15,780 bases of DNA, taken from contig JASLXP010000949.1 of assembly GCA_030740295.1 (NCBI GenBank), forward strand, positions 1-15,780, read 5' to 3'. The DNA comes from Planctomycetota bacterium. Its GTDB lineage: Bacteria; Planctomycetota; PUPC01; JACPCR01. The notes beneath the pieces are model-generated. The model saw only the letters and a list, made by a program, of their open reading frames with translations, was not told the DNA's origin and made no database searches. Made by a program: the position numbers and the translations under genes. Positions within the stretch are counted from its first letter, which is position 1, and each line of letters begins with the position of its first letter. Shown here piece after piece: positions 7,733-15,329 of this stretch.

Positions 7733-8752
7733 ATGAGATTCGTTTTCTTCACAGATGTTCATCTGCTCGAGCAGGAAGAGTCAGCGAGAGGATTCGAAAT
7801 GTGCATCGAGTCCATGCTGTCTCACGAGCCGGAGCTTTTGATCAATGGCGGCGACATCGGAATTCCTGACGGTGTCATTCCTACTTACAGAGAAATGATC
7901 TCCAATGTGGACATGCCGGTTCACATGGTGAACGGCAATCACGAGATATGCAGCGGCTGGCTTGATCCAAAGCAGGCGGGCGAGTTTTCCTACAGTTTCG
8001 ATCACTCAGGCGCTCATTTCGTTATGCTGGATCTCGTACGGGCGTTCGAGCCGACGGAAGAGCATCCCTGGAACTGGTATTTCATCGCGGATGAAAAGAA
8101 CCTGAAATGGCTGGAAGAGGATCTCGCCGGTCTGGATGCTGATGTGCCGATTATCCTCGCTTCTCATGTGCCGATTTCGACGTCATTTCCGTTTCGTATG
8201 GGGCAGAATGTCGGCATGGGTTTTCCGACCAATGAAGCGACGAACGCGGGCAAGGTCCTGGAGATGCTGAGCCGTTTTCAAAACGTGGCCACGTTGCATG
8301 GACACGACCATGAGAATTCGCGCCACCGCTGGCGTCATATTCAGATCCTAACCACAGGTGCTGTGGCCGGTAACTGGTGGCGAAACGGCCTCGACAGCCC
8401 GAATCAGTTCGGCGCACCGCAGGGCTATCGAGTTGTCAATGTGAACCGTGAGTCAGGCGAGATCACGAATCGCTACCATGCGTTCCAGCCTCATCAGGAT
8501 GTGGAGATTGCGCCGGCCACGCGCGACGGGAGAAGGTTTGTGAACGTGTTTGATGGCGGGCCGGAGGCGTCGGTGGATGTGAAAGGATTCGGGCGACTGG
8601 CCGCGCTTGATCCCATGAGCCCGGAGAATGCGAGACTCTCGACTCACTACTACGAACTGCCCGAGGATTGCCCTTGGGAGATTGATGTGAGAGTGGAATA
8701 CGAGGATGGCCGGACCGCGGGGGCCTCGCTGTTGTTCGATGACACGGGGTGA
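7733..8752 (+). CDS. Calcineurin-like metallophosphoesterase
   Basis: This 339-residue protein begins directly with the family motif: D8-x-H10, then GD at 40-41, GNHE at 68-71, H145 in ASHVP, and GHDH at 190-193. All dinuclear metal ligands of the calcineurin-like phosphoesterase superfamily are present. Members hydrolyse phosphomonoesters or phosphodiesters such as cAMP, nucleotides or sugar phosphodiesters. The closest architectural resemblance is to Icc/CpdA-type enzymes, but it is longer than the ~275 residues of that family. The last ~100 residues form a separate C-terminal region of unknown role, rich in beta-type sequence. There is no signal peptide, so it is probably cytoplasmic. A strong ribosome site (AGGGAGG, 7722-7728) lies 4 nt before the ATG. 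The 29-bp gap from the nitrilase-like gene suggests one transcript. The substrate cannot be read from the sequence. Confidence 0.9.
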   Translation: MRFVFFTDVHLLEQEESARGFEMCIESMLSHEPELLINGGDIGIPDGVIPTYREMISNVDMPVHMVNGNHEICSGWLDPKQAGEFSYSFDHSGAHFVMLDLVRAFEPTEEHPWNWYFIADEKNLKWLEEDLAGLDADVPIILASHVPISTSFPFRMGQNVGMGFPTNEATNAGKVLEMLSRFQNVATLHGHDHENSRHRWRHIQILTTGAVAGNWWRNGLDSPNQFGAPQGYRVVNVNRESGEITNRYHAFQPHQDVEIAPATRDGRRFVNVFDGGPEASVDVKGFGRLAALDPMSPENARLSTHYYELPEDCPWEIDVRVEYEDGRTAGASLLFDDTG

Positions 8753-8818
8753 GTTCCGCCCAATGTGGCGCAAATTTTTGGCCTGCGAAGACGGCAGTTA
8801 AGAATATGCCCCTCGGCC

Positions 8819-9322
8819 TCAATCCAGTTCGAGCACGAGGTACTTCTGGTCCACGTCTTTCATCGGTTCCACCTTCAACTTCTCGGCAAATTTCGCCTCT
8901 GCTGCAAAAGCCCTCTCACGGTCATCGAACAGTTCAGGTAGCTCGACCACCAGCACTGAGGCAATTCTTTTTGAAACGTACTTCTTCTTCTTTCCTTTCA
9001 CTTTTCTGGTCACGAACTTTTCTGTAACACTGGTGAAAAGTACCTTCTTTGCTCCGCTGTTGTAAAACTTCTCCACCAGGTTATCGGCATACTCTCTATC
9101 CACACCTTCAATGACGCTCCGCTTGTCTTTGAGAAACTCTCGCCCCTCGAAGCTCTTTGTCTGTGAAAGTTCCGACTCTGCGTGAGAGTCGTGTTCCTCC
9201 CTTTCCCTTTCTTTCACATATTCATCGCGCCCCTTCTTCCATTCGTCGGACCTTCCGCCGCATCCGTTCAGCGCGGCCAGACAGACTGCGAGAATAAGAG
9301 AGGTAGAGATTTTCCAATTCAT
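8819..9322 (-). CDS. Small charged lipoprotein, function unknown
   Basis: From the ATG at 9322 this is a 167-residue protein with a lipoprotein signal: MNWK, a hydrophobic stretch, then lipobox LNGC with Cys21 as the lipidation site. An ATG eight codons upstream (9346) is possible, but it would lengthen the n-region with hydrophobic residues. After the lipobox comes a highly charged linker (about 25-70), then an alpha/beta domain (about 72-167) with segments FYNSGAKKVLFTSVTEK, ASVLVVELPE and DVDQKYLVLELD. A KGKKKK patch lies at about 109-114. I have no family name for this domain; similar hypothetical proteins seem to occur in planctomycete-like genomes, from memory only. It is convergent with the phosphoesterase gene (66-bp gap) and stands alone. 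Confidence 0.7.
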   Translation of the reverse strand: MNWKISTSLILAVCLAALNGCGGRSDEWKKGRDEYVKEREREEHDSHAESELSQTKSFEGREFLKDKRSVIEGVDREYADNLVEKFYNSGAKKVLFTSVTEKFVTRKVKGKKKKYVSKRIASVLVVELPELFDDRERAFAAEAKFAEKLKVEPMKDVDQKYLVLELD

Positions 9323-9610
9323 GATGACCAGGCCGAGTTGCACCATCGCGCTTGCATGCGAGGCGGTTTTTTAACAGATGCCAGGATCCGAGTCGACTGA
9401 TGGGCACGCGTTTGCCTCCGCGAGGTGCCGGCCTAAGATGCCTGTGTTACATACCTGAGCTGAGCGATCCTTGAAGACCCCATCGGTAACTCACTTGAAA
9501 TGAGGCTTTCAGCCAGAAAGCCCTTCGATTTCAGGAGGAGTTCTGCTGGCCTCACAATCTGAGGCAAGGCTTTTAGTTCAGGCCATTTTTCAGTTCCACG
9601 AGGTCTTACT
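9323..9610. other. Intergenic region between divergent lipoprotein and Gfo/Idh/MocA genes
   Basis: No supported gene lies here. A weak sigma-70-like pair for the rightward gene is visible: TTGCCT at 9412-9417, a 16-nt spacer, and TAAGAT at 9434-9439, each matching four of six consensus bases. A 6-bp hairpin (9549-9554 with 9560-9565) occurs closer to the start codon. A 20-codon frame at 9500-9562 exists but shows no coding signal. None of these is strong. Confidence 0.3.
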
Positions 9611-10495
9611 ATGCGAATTGGTATTGTCGGCGCTGAGAATTCTCATTGCGGTGCAGTAGCTCATACGATGAACGTCAAGAAGTCATGTGGCCGAGCGCGG
9701 GTGGTAGCGGTCTGGGGCGAGACCCGGGCTTATGCCGAAGCGGCCGCCGAAAAGGGGGAGATTCCCGAGATTGTGAAACGACCGGAAGACATGATCGGCA
9801 AGATCGATGGGGTCATGCTGGACCACCGTCACGCAAAATTCCACATACCCGCGACCGTACCGTTTGTTGAGGCAGGGATACCGGCGTTTGTAGACAAGCC
9901 GTTCAGCTACACGGTGAAGGAGGGCTGGGCTCTCATACAGCTTGCGCGCAAGAAAGGCGTGCCCATCACTTCCTTCTCGACCATCCCGCTACAAGATGCA
10001 TTCAGGACGGAATTCAAGAAGCAGGTCCGCTCGGCTGGCAAAATCCGAGCTGTTCATACTTCCGGTGCCTGTGACCTCCGCTCGAAATGGGGTGGCATAT
10101 TCTTCTATGGTATCCACCAGGTGGATGCGATTCTCAAGGCGTTCGGGCCGGGCATTGAGACCGTGCAGGTAATCAAGGCCGGCAAGGGTAATCCGAACGC
10201 GGTCGCCGTAATGCAGTACAGAGATGGCGGCCCTATCGTGAGCATGCAGTGTGTGAGCGAGGGCAAGGCAGGCTTTACCTTCCGGGCATCTGGAACCAAG
10301 GCACAGGTCCACTTCGACCACAAGGGCGATTCTGATCCGTACCTCAACGGCATCAAGACATTTCTCAAGATGTTCCGTACCGGCAAAGAACCCTTCACGG
10401 CCGCCGAGATGCTGGAGCCGATCGCGGTTCTGGATGCACTGCAAAAGGCGATTAAATCAGGCAAGAAGGTCCGGGTTGGCCGGTTGCCTGAATAG
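9611..10495 (+). CDS. Short Gfo/Idh/MocA-family oxidoreductase
   Basis: This 294-residue protein has an N-terminal Rossmann fold and a C-terminal oxidoreductase-like alpha/beta domain. The nucleotide loop reads GIVGAENSHCG (4-14) instead of the common GxGxxG/A, a variant I associate with a sugar-oxidoreductase-like subset. The catalytic EKP motif is present as DKP (95-97), with K96 the expected proton relay, and GIHQVD (167-172) matches the conserved active-site His-Asp helix. The family carries out NAD(P)-dependent oxidation or reduction of sugars, inositols and related compounds. It is shorter than the usual 330-400 residues, mainly in the C-terminal domain. It is predicted to be cytoplasmic. 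A GAGG ribosome site (9600-9603) lies 7 nt before the ATG. It is monocistronic and ends just before a hairpin terminator. Confidence 0.87.
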   Translation: MRIGIVGAENSHCGAVAHTMNVKKSCGRARVVAVWGETRAYAEAAAEKGEIPEIVKRPEDMIGKIDGVMLDHRHAKFHIPATVPFVEAGIPAFVDKPFSYTVKEGWALIQLARKKGVPITSFSTIPLQDAFRTEFKKQVRSAGKIRAVHTSGACDLRSKWGGIFFYGIHQVDAILKAFGPGIETVQVIKAGKGNPNAVAVMQYRDGGPIVSMQCVSEGKAGFTFRASGTKAQVHFDHKGDSDPYLNGIKTFLKMFRTGKEPFTAAEMLEPIAVLDALQKAIKSGKKVRVGRLPE

Positions 10496-10518
10496 GCGCG
10501 AGCGACCTTTCAGTACAC

Positions 10519-10548
10519 AAAAAAGGCTTCCCGTTTGGGAAGCCTTTT
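10519..10548. terminator. Bidirectional rho-independent terminator
   Basis: A 12-bp perfect stem pairs 10521-10532 with 10537-10548 around the loop gttt. The plus-strand side ends in a run of four T, and the minus-strand side ends in six T (10524-10519). It lies between the convergent oxidoreductase (ends 10495) and pseudopilin (ends 10572) genes and can serve both. Confidence 0.92.
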
Positions 10549-10571
10549 CTGATTCTCGCCAAATGCCTGAA

Positions 10572-11819
10572 TTATTCAGGAATGTGATAGAGGAAACGAG
10601 AACTAATGGCTTCGTTTCTCCATTCTGGGTCCGTTTTTGACCCATCTTTTCTCGTCCATGTGATCTTGAAGTTACCGTTCCACTGATCCCCTCTGTACAG
10701 GATCTTGATTGGATAGTAGTCATCAGCGTCGACACCGGATTTGGTGTAAAGGTCATTGGGGTCATTCGCGGTAGTATGCGCACTACCCATGGATGTGGCA
10801 TCGAGCACGTCCCCTTTGGAGCCGATCGCGAATTCAACGGATGCCCCACCTTGAGCGACAGCGGCGAACTGGAGATAGATTTCCCAGGTTCCTCGTTTCG
10901 GGAACTTGATCAGGCCGTCCCACCGGATGGTGTATTTGTTTGGAAACTTGGCCATGGTGTTACCAACACCTCCCCAGAATCCGCCCGCTTTTAAGCTAGT
11001 GTGGTATTCCCAGTCATCGTTGTAGGAATAACCGTCCAGGACTTTCAGCCAAAGCGGCCCGGCTGAAACCAGGTCGCTGCTCCAAATAGTCTGGTATCGC
11101 ATTGGGGTGGTTGTATCGCTAGGCAGTTTAGGCAGCCTGCCTTCGGCGACATTCATGCCGACGTTAGCGAAATTGTTGACATACCAGGCTCTCATTTTCA
11201 GACCGTTAATGATCGACAGACCATCTTCCGATTTCAGTTGCGAACCTAGCTCGGTATGGAGGTCGCCGTAGGTGTAGTATGCCTCATTCTTCAGGCCTGA
11301 TTCGCCAATGTGACGTCTGCCGATCTCGCCGATGACCACGGTTTTGCTGTCTTCTGCACCCAAGCTTGTGAGGTTATAGCCAGAGAACAAAGAAGCGATC
11401 TGGTAGCTCTTCGAAATACCGTTCTTGTTCACGCTCGGATTTTGATCCATTGGGCAGACAAAGTCCTTGATCTTCGCATTGATCTTCTGAGATTCACTGA
11501 GGTTAGAGCCACCTGCACTACCGTATCTGCACCATGTGCCTGCTGCTTCATTGTCGTAACCCTTTTCGCTGTACATTCGGTAACCTTTGTCCCGGGTGAG
11601 GAAGCTCTCAGGATCGAGAGGTGTATATCCTTCCCACTGAGAGCTGTATGTCCGAATCTGTGTAGAAAGCACTCTTTCCTTGCCAAGGCATGCGCGGGCA
11701 TTCGCCTGTTGCTGCGCTTTGGCCAGGATTGGCAGAAGTAACCCGGCCAGGATGGCGATGATCACCACCACTACCAGGAGTTCGATAAGGGTAAATCCCT
11801 TTGAAGCGATCCGTTTCAT
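10572..11819 (-). CDS. Type IV pilin-like/pseudopilin with C-terminal PA14-like domain
   Basis: The 415-residue protein begins with a classic class III signal: MKRIASKG before the cut, then FTLIELLVVVVIIAILAGLL. Processing is expected between G8 and F9, with E13 as the conserved Glu at +5 of the mature protein. The hydrophobic helix ends near residue 33. The middle (about 40-255) is a pilin-type head of no clear family. Residues about 260-412 resemble a PA14 domain: YTIRWDGLIKFPKRGTWEIY (296-315), DDYYPIKILYRG (366-377), and ITWTRKDGSKTD followed by a closing AISSRFLYH. PA14 domains often bind carbohydrate. A strong ribosome site (GGAGG, 11828-11832) lies 8 nt before the ATG. The protein would be anchored in the inner membrane and assembled into a type II secretion-like or pilus fibre. 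It has no pilus or secretion neighbours here. Confidence 0.87.
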   Translation of the reverse strand: MKRIASKGFTLIELLVVVVIIAILAGLLLPILAKAQQQANARACLGKERVLSTQIRTYSSQWEGYTPLDPESFLTRDKGYRMYSEKGYDNEAAGTWCRYGSAGGSNLSESQKINAKIKDFVCPMDQNPSVNKNGISKSYQIASLFSGYNLTSLGAEDSKTVVIGEIGRRHIGESGLKNEAYYTYGDLHTELGSQLKSEDGLSIINGLKMRAWYVNNFANVGMNVAEGRLPKLPSDTTTPMRYQTIWSSDLVSAGPLWLKVLDGYSYNDDWEYHTSLKAGGFWGGVGNTMAKFPNKYTIRWDGLIKFPKRGTWEIYLQFAAVAQGGASVEFAIGSKGDVLDATSMGSAHTTANDPNDLYTKSGVDADDYYPIKILYRGDQWNGNFKITWTRKDGSKTDPEWRNEAISSRFLYHIPE

Positions 11820-12290
11820 ACGATTAGCCTCCAGCTAAAGGTTAGGTCGAGAGGGCCCAGATTGGTATTGAGATACAGGGCGTATGACGCACTCGATTCT
11901 CATTCGGCAAAGACAGCAAGATACACGTTCTGTGTGCGAGACTTCCTGCACCCAAATCCGATTTCTGGATTCTCCTCCCCCTCTATGCCCCGAGAGGGGA
12001 TGCCACTGGATTGCTGGAAGTTACCGCAAGTTGATGAGGCGCGTTGTCCCCAAAAGTCAGCGGTATATGTGTTCAAGTTATAACGAACAGATCTTGAAAA
12101 GTCTAGCTCGAATTCTCATTTCGCCACACCGGAAAAACCCCGGTTTTGCAAAGTCCAACGGAGAACCGATGCAAATGATAAATTTGATGACTTTCTGACC
12201 ACAAGGCCTCAGATCGTTGTGGTGATATTAAAGATTCTATACTTGTGAGCCTGTGCCGATGCTCTGTATAGTTGAGCAGTACTCCCGTTT
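11820..12290. other. 471-bp non-coding gap between divergent genes
   Basis: Frames of up to 104 codons cross this region but lack ribosome sites and protein-like composition. A 7-bp GC-rich hairpin pairs 11978-11984 with 11993-11999 around an 8-nt loop and has no T-run, so it is not a terminator; it may be a leader structure. The right part (about 12090-12245) is more AT-rich and is the likely promoter area of the PilZ-RecD2 pair. No RNA gene was recognised. Confidence 0.5.
12217..12243 (+). promoter_or_regulatory. Possible sigma-70 type promoter for PilZ-recD2
   Basis: TTGTGG (12217-12222) and TATACT (12238-12243) are separated by 15 nt, shorter than the preferred 17. The -10 box matches five of six consensus bases. 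Transcription from here would leave a leader of about 40 nt before the ATG at 12291, which lacks a ribosome site. Confidence 0.3.
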
Positions 12291-13049
12291 ATGGACAGCA
12301 ACCCAATGGCTTCAAACAGTGAGGGGGCAGAATTCAGAGAGTTCCGCCGCGTCGTCTACAGGTTTGGGATCCAATGCAGAAAGGTCGGATCGAATTTGCC
12401 CTCCGCCAAGGCTGATCTTAGAGACATCAGTGAAGGTGGGGCCCGCCTGCACAGCGACTTTACGGTGGAAAAAGGGGCTCGAATGCTGCTGGATTTCAAG
12501 AGGCCTGAGCATGGACTCGATCAGACCATCCATGCTGAAGTGATGTGGGTACGTCCGGGCCCTGAAAACACCCAGTGGGATTGGGGAGTCAGATTTCAGG
12601 AAAACGAATCCTTCGCAATCCAGCAGCTCTTCGAAAAACTCAGCAACGTCAGCGAAAACCCTTTACCGGAACCTCAACCGGAGCTGGAAGAGACAGAAGA
12701 CCGCCGGGGAGCGGTTCGCATCCAGGAAAACTGTCCGGTACGATTCGCAAATTCCCCCACCGGCTGGCTGACCTCGTGGACCAATTCCACGGCTCTCGAT
12801 GTGAGCGGCAGCGGGATCGCATTCAAATCCGCACACCCGCATGAACCGGGCGCCATGCTGGATGTTGAGATACAACTGGAGGGCGAAACTACGAGGCCCA
12901 AAGCCACCGGTGTAGTGGCCAGGTGTGATGCACTGCCGGAAGGCGAGCATCGGGTGGGCCTGCAATTTATCAAAATGGATGATCGGTCTCAGAAGCAGCT
13001 CTCATCGTATCTCTCGCGCCGGTTGCGAGAACGCCTGGAGGGAGTCTGA
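12291..13049 (+). CDS. Tandem PilZ-domain protein, predicted c-di-GMP receptor
   Basis: The 252-residue protein contains two PilZ domains, and both keep the two c-di-GMP-binding motifs. Domain 1 (about 15-120) has RVVYR at 20-24 and DISEGG at 45-50. Domain 2 (about 136-250) has RGAVR at 139-143 and DVSGSG at 170-175. An acidic Pro-rich linker (about 121-136) joins them. It has no catalytic domain, membrane segment or signal peptide, so it should act as a soluble receptor that changes shape on binding the messenger. The frame is closed by a stop at 12273-12275, so the start is the ATG at 12291 or one at 12306; neither has a ribosome site. RecD2 starts 5 bp after the stop, so the two are probably co-transcribed. 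Its partner is unknown. Confidence 0.88.
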   Translation: MDSNPMASNSEGAEFREFRRVVYRFGIQCRKVGSNLPSAKADLRDISEGGARLHSDFTVEKGARMLLDFKRPEHGLDQTIHAEVMWVRPGPENTQWDWGVRFQENESFAIQQLFEKLSNVSENPLPEPQPELEETEDRRGAVRIQENCPVRFANSPTGWLTSWTNSTALDVSGSGIAFKSAHPHEPGAMLDVEIQLEGETTRPKATGVVARCDALPEGEHRVGLQFIKMDDRSQKQLSSYLSRRLRERLEGV

Positions 13050-13054
13050 ACGTC

Positions 13055-15241
13055 ATGGCAGACAAAGCGGCAACTATCGAAGGCATCCTCGAGCGAGTCA
13101 TCTACCACAACGAAGAGAACGGTTATACCGTTGCAGCCATCCAAGAGCACGGAAAGGCAGGCACCACCACCGCCACCGGAGTTTTCACCGGCATTAACGA
13201 AGGCGAGAACCTTCAGATCCACGGACAGTGGAATGAGCATCCGCGGTTTGGCAGGCAATTTCAGTTTGAAAGCTACCGGGTTGTCCCCCCCTCTTCGCTG
13301 AACGGGATCGAGCGCTATCTGGCCTCCGGCATCATCCCCGGAATTGGCAAAAAAATGGCACAGCGGATGGTGAAGCAGTTCGGCCTGGAAACTCTGGTGG
13401 TGATGGAGAAAGAGCCGGATCGCCTGAAAGAGATCAACGGTCTCGGCAAGAAGAAGATCGCCAAGATCATTGATGCATTCCAGGAACAGAAGGCTGTTCA
13501 GGACGTCATGGTCTTTCTACAGTCGTATGGCATCACCACCGGCCAGGCCCATCGGATCTATGAGGAATACGGGAACAGCGCTATCGAGGTCATCCGCTCC
13601 AATCCCTACCAGCTCTCTCGCGACATCCACGGCATCGGTTTCAAGATCGCCGACCAGGTCGCCAGGAATCTGGGCATACCCCGGGAATCCAACGCGCGCA
13701 TTGACGCAGGCATCCTGTATGTCCTCACCCGATTGTCTGATGATGGCCACGTCTGCTACCCGCGAGAGCAACTCCTTGCCGAAGCGCAGCGGATTCTTGA
13801 AGTGACCATCGAACAGATCGAATCCGCGATAGACAGGCAGCTCTCGCAGAGAGAGCTCGTGCAGGAAGAACATGAGCCGGGCCAGATGATCTTCCTTTCA
13901 CGACACCATCGGTCCGAAGTCAACGCGGCTCGGCGACTTCTCGCGCTCATGAACGGCCCCAGCAGCCTTCCCGATATACGCGTGAATCAGGCAATCGAGT
14001 GGGCACAGAAACAAAGCAAGATCGACCTGGCCGAAAAGCAGAAAGCTGCCATCGCCTCCGCCCTTACGGAAAAGGTGTCGGTCATCACCGGCGGCCCCGG
14101 CGTGGGAAAGACGACCGTCATAAATGCCATCCTTCTGATCCTGGAAACCAAAGGACAGCAGGTCCATCTTGCTGCCCCCACCGGCCGGGCCGCAAAACGT
14201 CTTAACGAGTCCACGGGCAGCCCGGCTAAGACCCTTCACCGGTTGCTGAAATTCAATCCGTCTCTCCACCGATTCGACGCGAACGAAAACAATCCCCTCG
14301 AAGGGGACGTGTTCATCGTGGACGAGTGTTCCATGATCGATATCTCGCTCGTGAACCATCTTCTGAACGCGATTCCACCCAGAGGACATTTGCTTCTGGT
14401 AGGCGACGCTGACCAATTGCCATCCGTCGGCCCGGGGAATGTGCTCGGTGACATCATCGCTTCCGGCCTGGTGCCGGTCACCCATCTGGATGTCATTTTC
14501 CGGCAGGCAACGCGCAGCACAATCATCGACTGGGCGCATGACATTAACCACGGATTTCTGCCGGAAAAACCTTCGGCTTCAGATTCACTTTCAGACCTCT
14601 ATTTCATAGAGAAGAAAGAGCCCGAAGACTCTCTCGATGTCATTACCAGGCTCTTCACCGAACGCATTCCAGAGCGTTTCAAGTTTCATCCTGTGAAGGA
14701 CATTCAGCTCCTCACTCCCATGCACAAGGGCATCCTTGGCGTTGGCAACCTGAATTCAGAATTACAGGCATCACTCAACCCCGTGCAATCGTCCGCGCGC
14801 AAAACACCTGGTGGTCTCTTTGAAGGCGACAAGGTCATGCAGATACGTAACAACTACGAAAAAGAAGTATTCAATGGCGACATCGGATTTGTTACGCACA
14901 TTGATCCCGTGGACAGCAAGGCGATAATCGAAATCGACGAACGGGAGATCGAATACAGTTTTTCCAGCCTGAATGAAGTCATCCCCGCTTACGCCATCAG
15001 CATCCACAAATCCCAGGGCAGCGAATACCCTGCGGTGGTCATCCCCGTCGTCACCCAGCATTATGTCATGTTGCAGCGAAACCTGATTTACACTGCCATC
15101 ACCCGCGCCCGCGAATTAGTGGTAATGGTCGGTACCTACAAGGCGCTCCGAATTGCAGTCCAGCAGGAATCAGGCAGATCTCGATTTACCGGCTTCGAGC
15201 AACGCCTGGTAAGAGAGCAGGAGGAGTTCCTGAATCTTTGA
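13055..15241 (+). CDS. recD2: RecD2-type ATP-dependent DNA helicase
   Basis: The 728-residue protein has the RecD2 order: an N-terminal OB-like region (about 1-80), helix-hairpin-helix repeats (about 80-205) with GIIPGIGKK and INGLGKKKI, then a superfamily 1B helicase core. Motifs seen are GGPGVGKTT (346-354, Walker A), VDECSM (422-427, Walker B), GDADQLPSVGPG (450-461), FRQA (482-485), AISIHKSQGSE (647-657) and YTAITRARE (679-687). All catalytic residues are intact and the length is normal (about 720-750). The enzyme unwinds DNA 5' to 3' and acts in repair or replication-fork processing independent of RecBC. A GGAGGGAG ribosome site (13037-13044) lies within the end of the PilZ gene, 10 nt before the ATG. 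The PilZ gene is 5 bp upstream; the downstream neighbour is convergent. Confidence 0.96.
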   Translation: MADKAATIEGILERVIYHNEENGYTVAAIQEHGKAGTTTATGVFTGINEGENLQIHGQWNEHPRFGRQFQFESYRVVPPSSLNGIERYLASGIIPGIGKKMAQRMVKQFGLETLVVMEKEPDRLKEINGLGKKKIAKIIDAFQEQKAVQDVMVFLQSYGITTGQAHRIYEEYGNSAIEVIRSNPYQLSRDIHGIGFKIADQVARNLGIPRESNARIDAGILYVLTRLSDDGHVCYPREQLLAEAQRILEVTIEQIESAIDRQLSQRELVQEEHEPGQMIFLSRHHRSEVNAARRLLALMNGPSSLPDIRVNQAIEWAQKQSKIDLAEKQKAAIASALTEKVSVITGGPGVGKTTVINAILLILETKGQQVHLAAPTGRAAKRLNESTGSPAKTLHRLLKFNPSLHRFDANENNPLEGDVFIVDECSMIDISLVNHLLNAIPPRGHLLLVGDADQLPSVGPGNVLGDIIASGLVPVTHLDVIFRQATRSTIIDWAHDINHGFLPEKPSASDSLSDLYFIEKKEPEDSLDVITRLFTERIPERFKFHPVKDIQLLTPMHKGILGVGNLNSELQASLNPVQSSARKTPGGLFEGDKVMQIRNNYEKEVFNGDIGFVTHIDPVDSKAIIEIDEREIEYSFSSLNEVIPAYAISIHKSQGSEYPAVVIPVVTQHYVMLQRNLIYTAITRARELVVMVGTYKALRIAVQQESGRSRFTGFEQRLVREQEEFLNL

Positions 15242-15329
15242 CGCAGTGCTTATGCCAAAAAGATGAGGCTGTGGGAAACATACTCTCTGATGACCATTCT
15301 GAAATGTTCTGGAAAATGCGGGATAGCGC

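Noticed and set aside
8753..8818. Terminator between the phosphoesterase and lipoprotein genes
   Set aside because: No stem of more than a few base pairs followed by a T-run was found.
12121..12165. Sigma-54 promoter or terminator near ccggaaaaaccccggttttgc
   Set aside because: The GG and GC elements are not at the -24/-12 spacing, and the palindrome would leave a loop of only two bases.
11884..12198. 104-codon plus-strand frame in the pseudopilin-PilZ gap
   Set aside because: It has no ribosome site, a Cys/Arg/Ser-rich random-like composition and no motif.
13898..14551. 217-codon minus-strand frame inside recD2
   Set aside because: RecD2 motifs are intact on the plus strand throughout; the antisense frame is a shadow.
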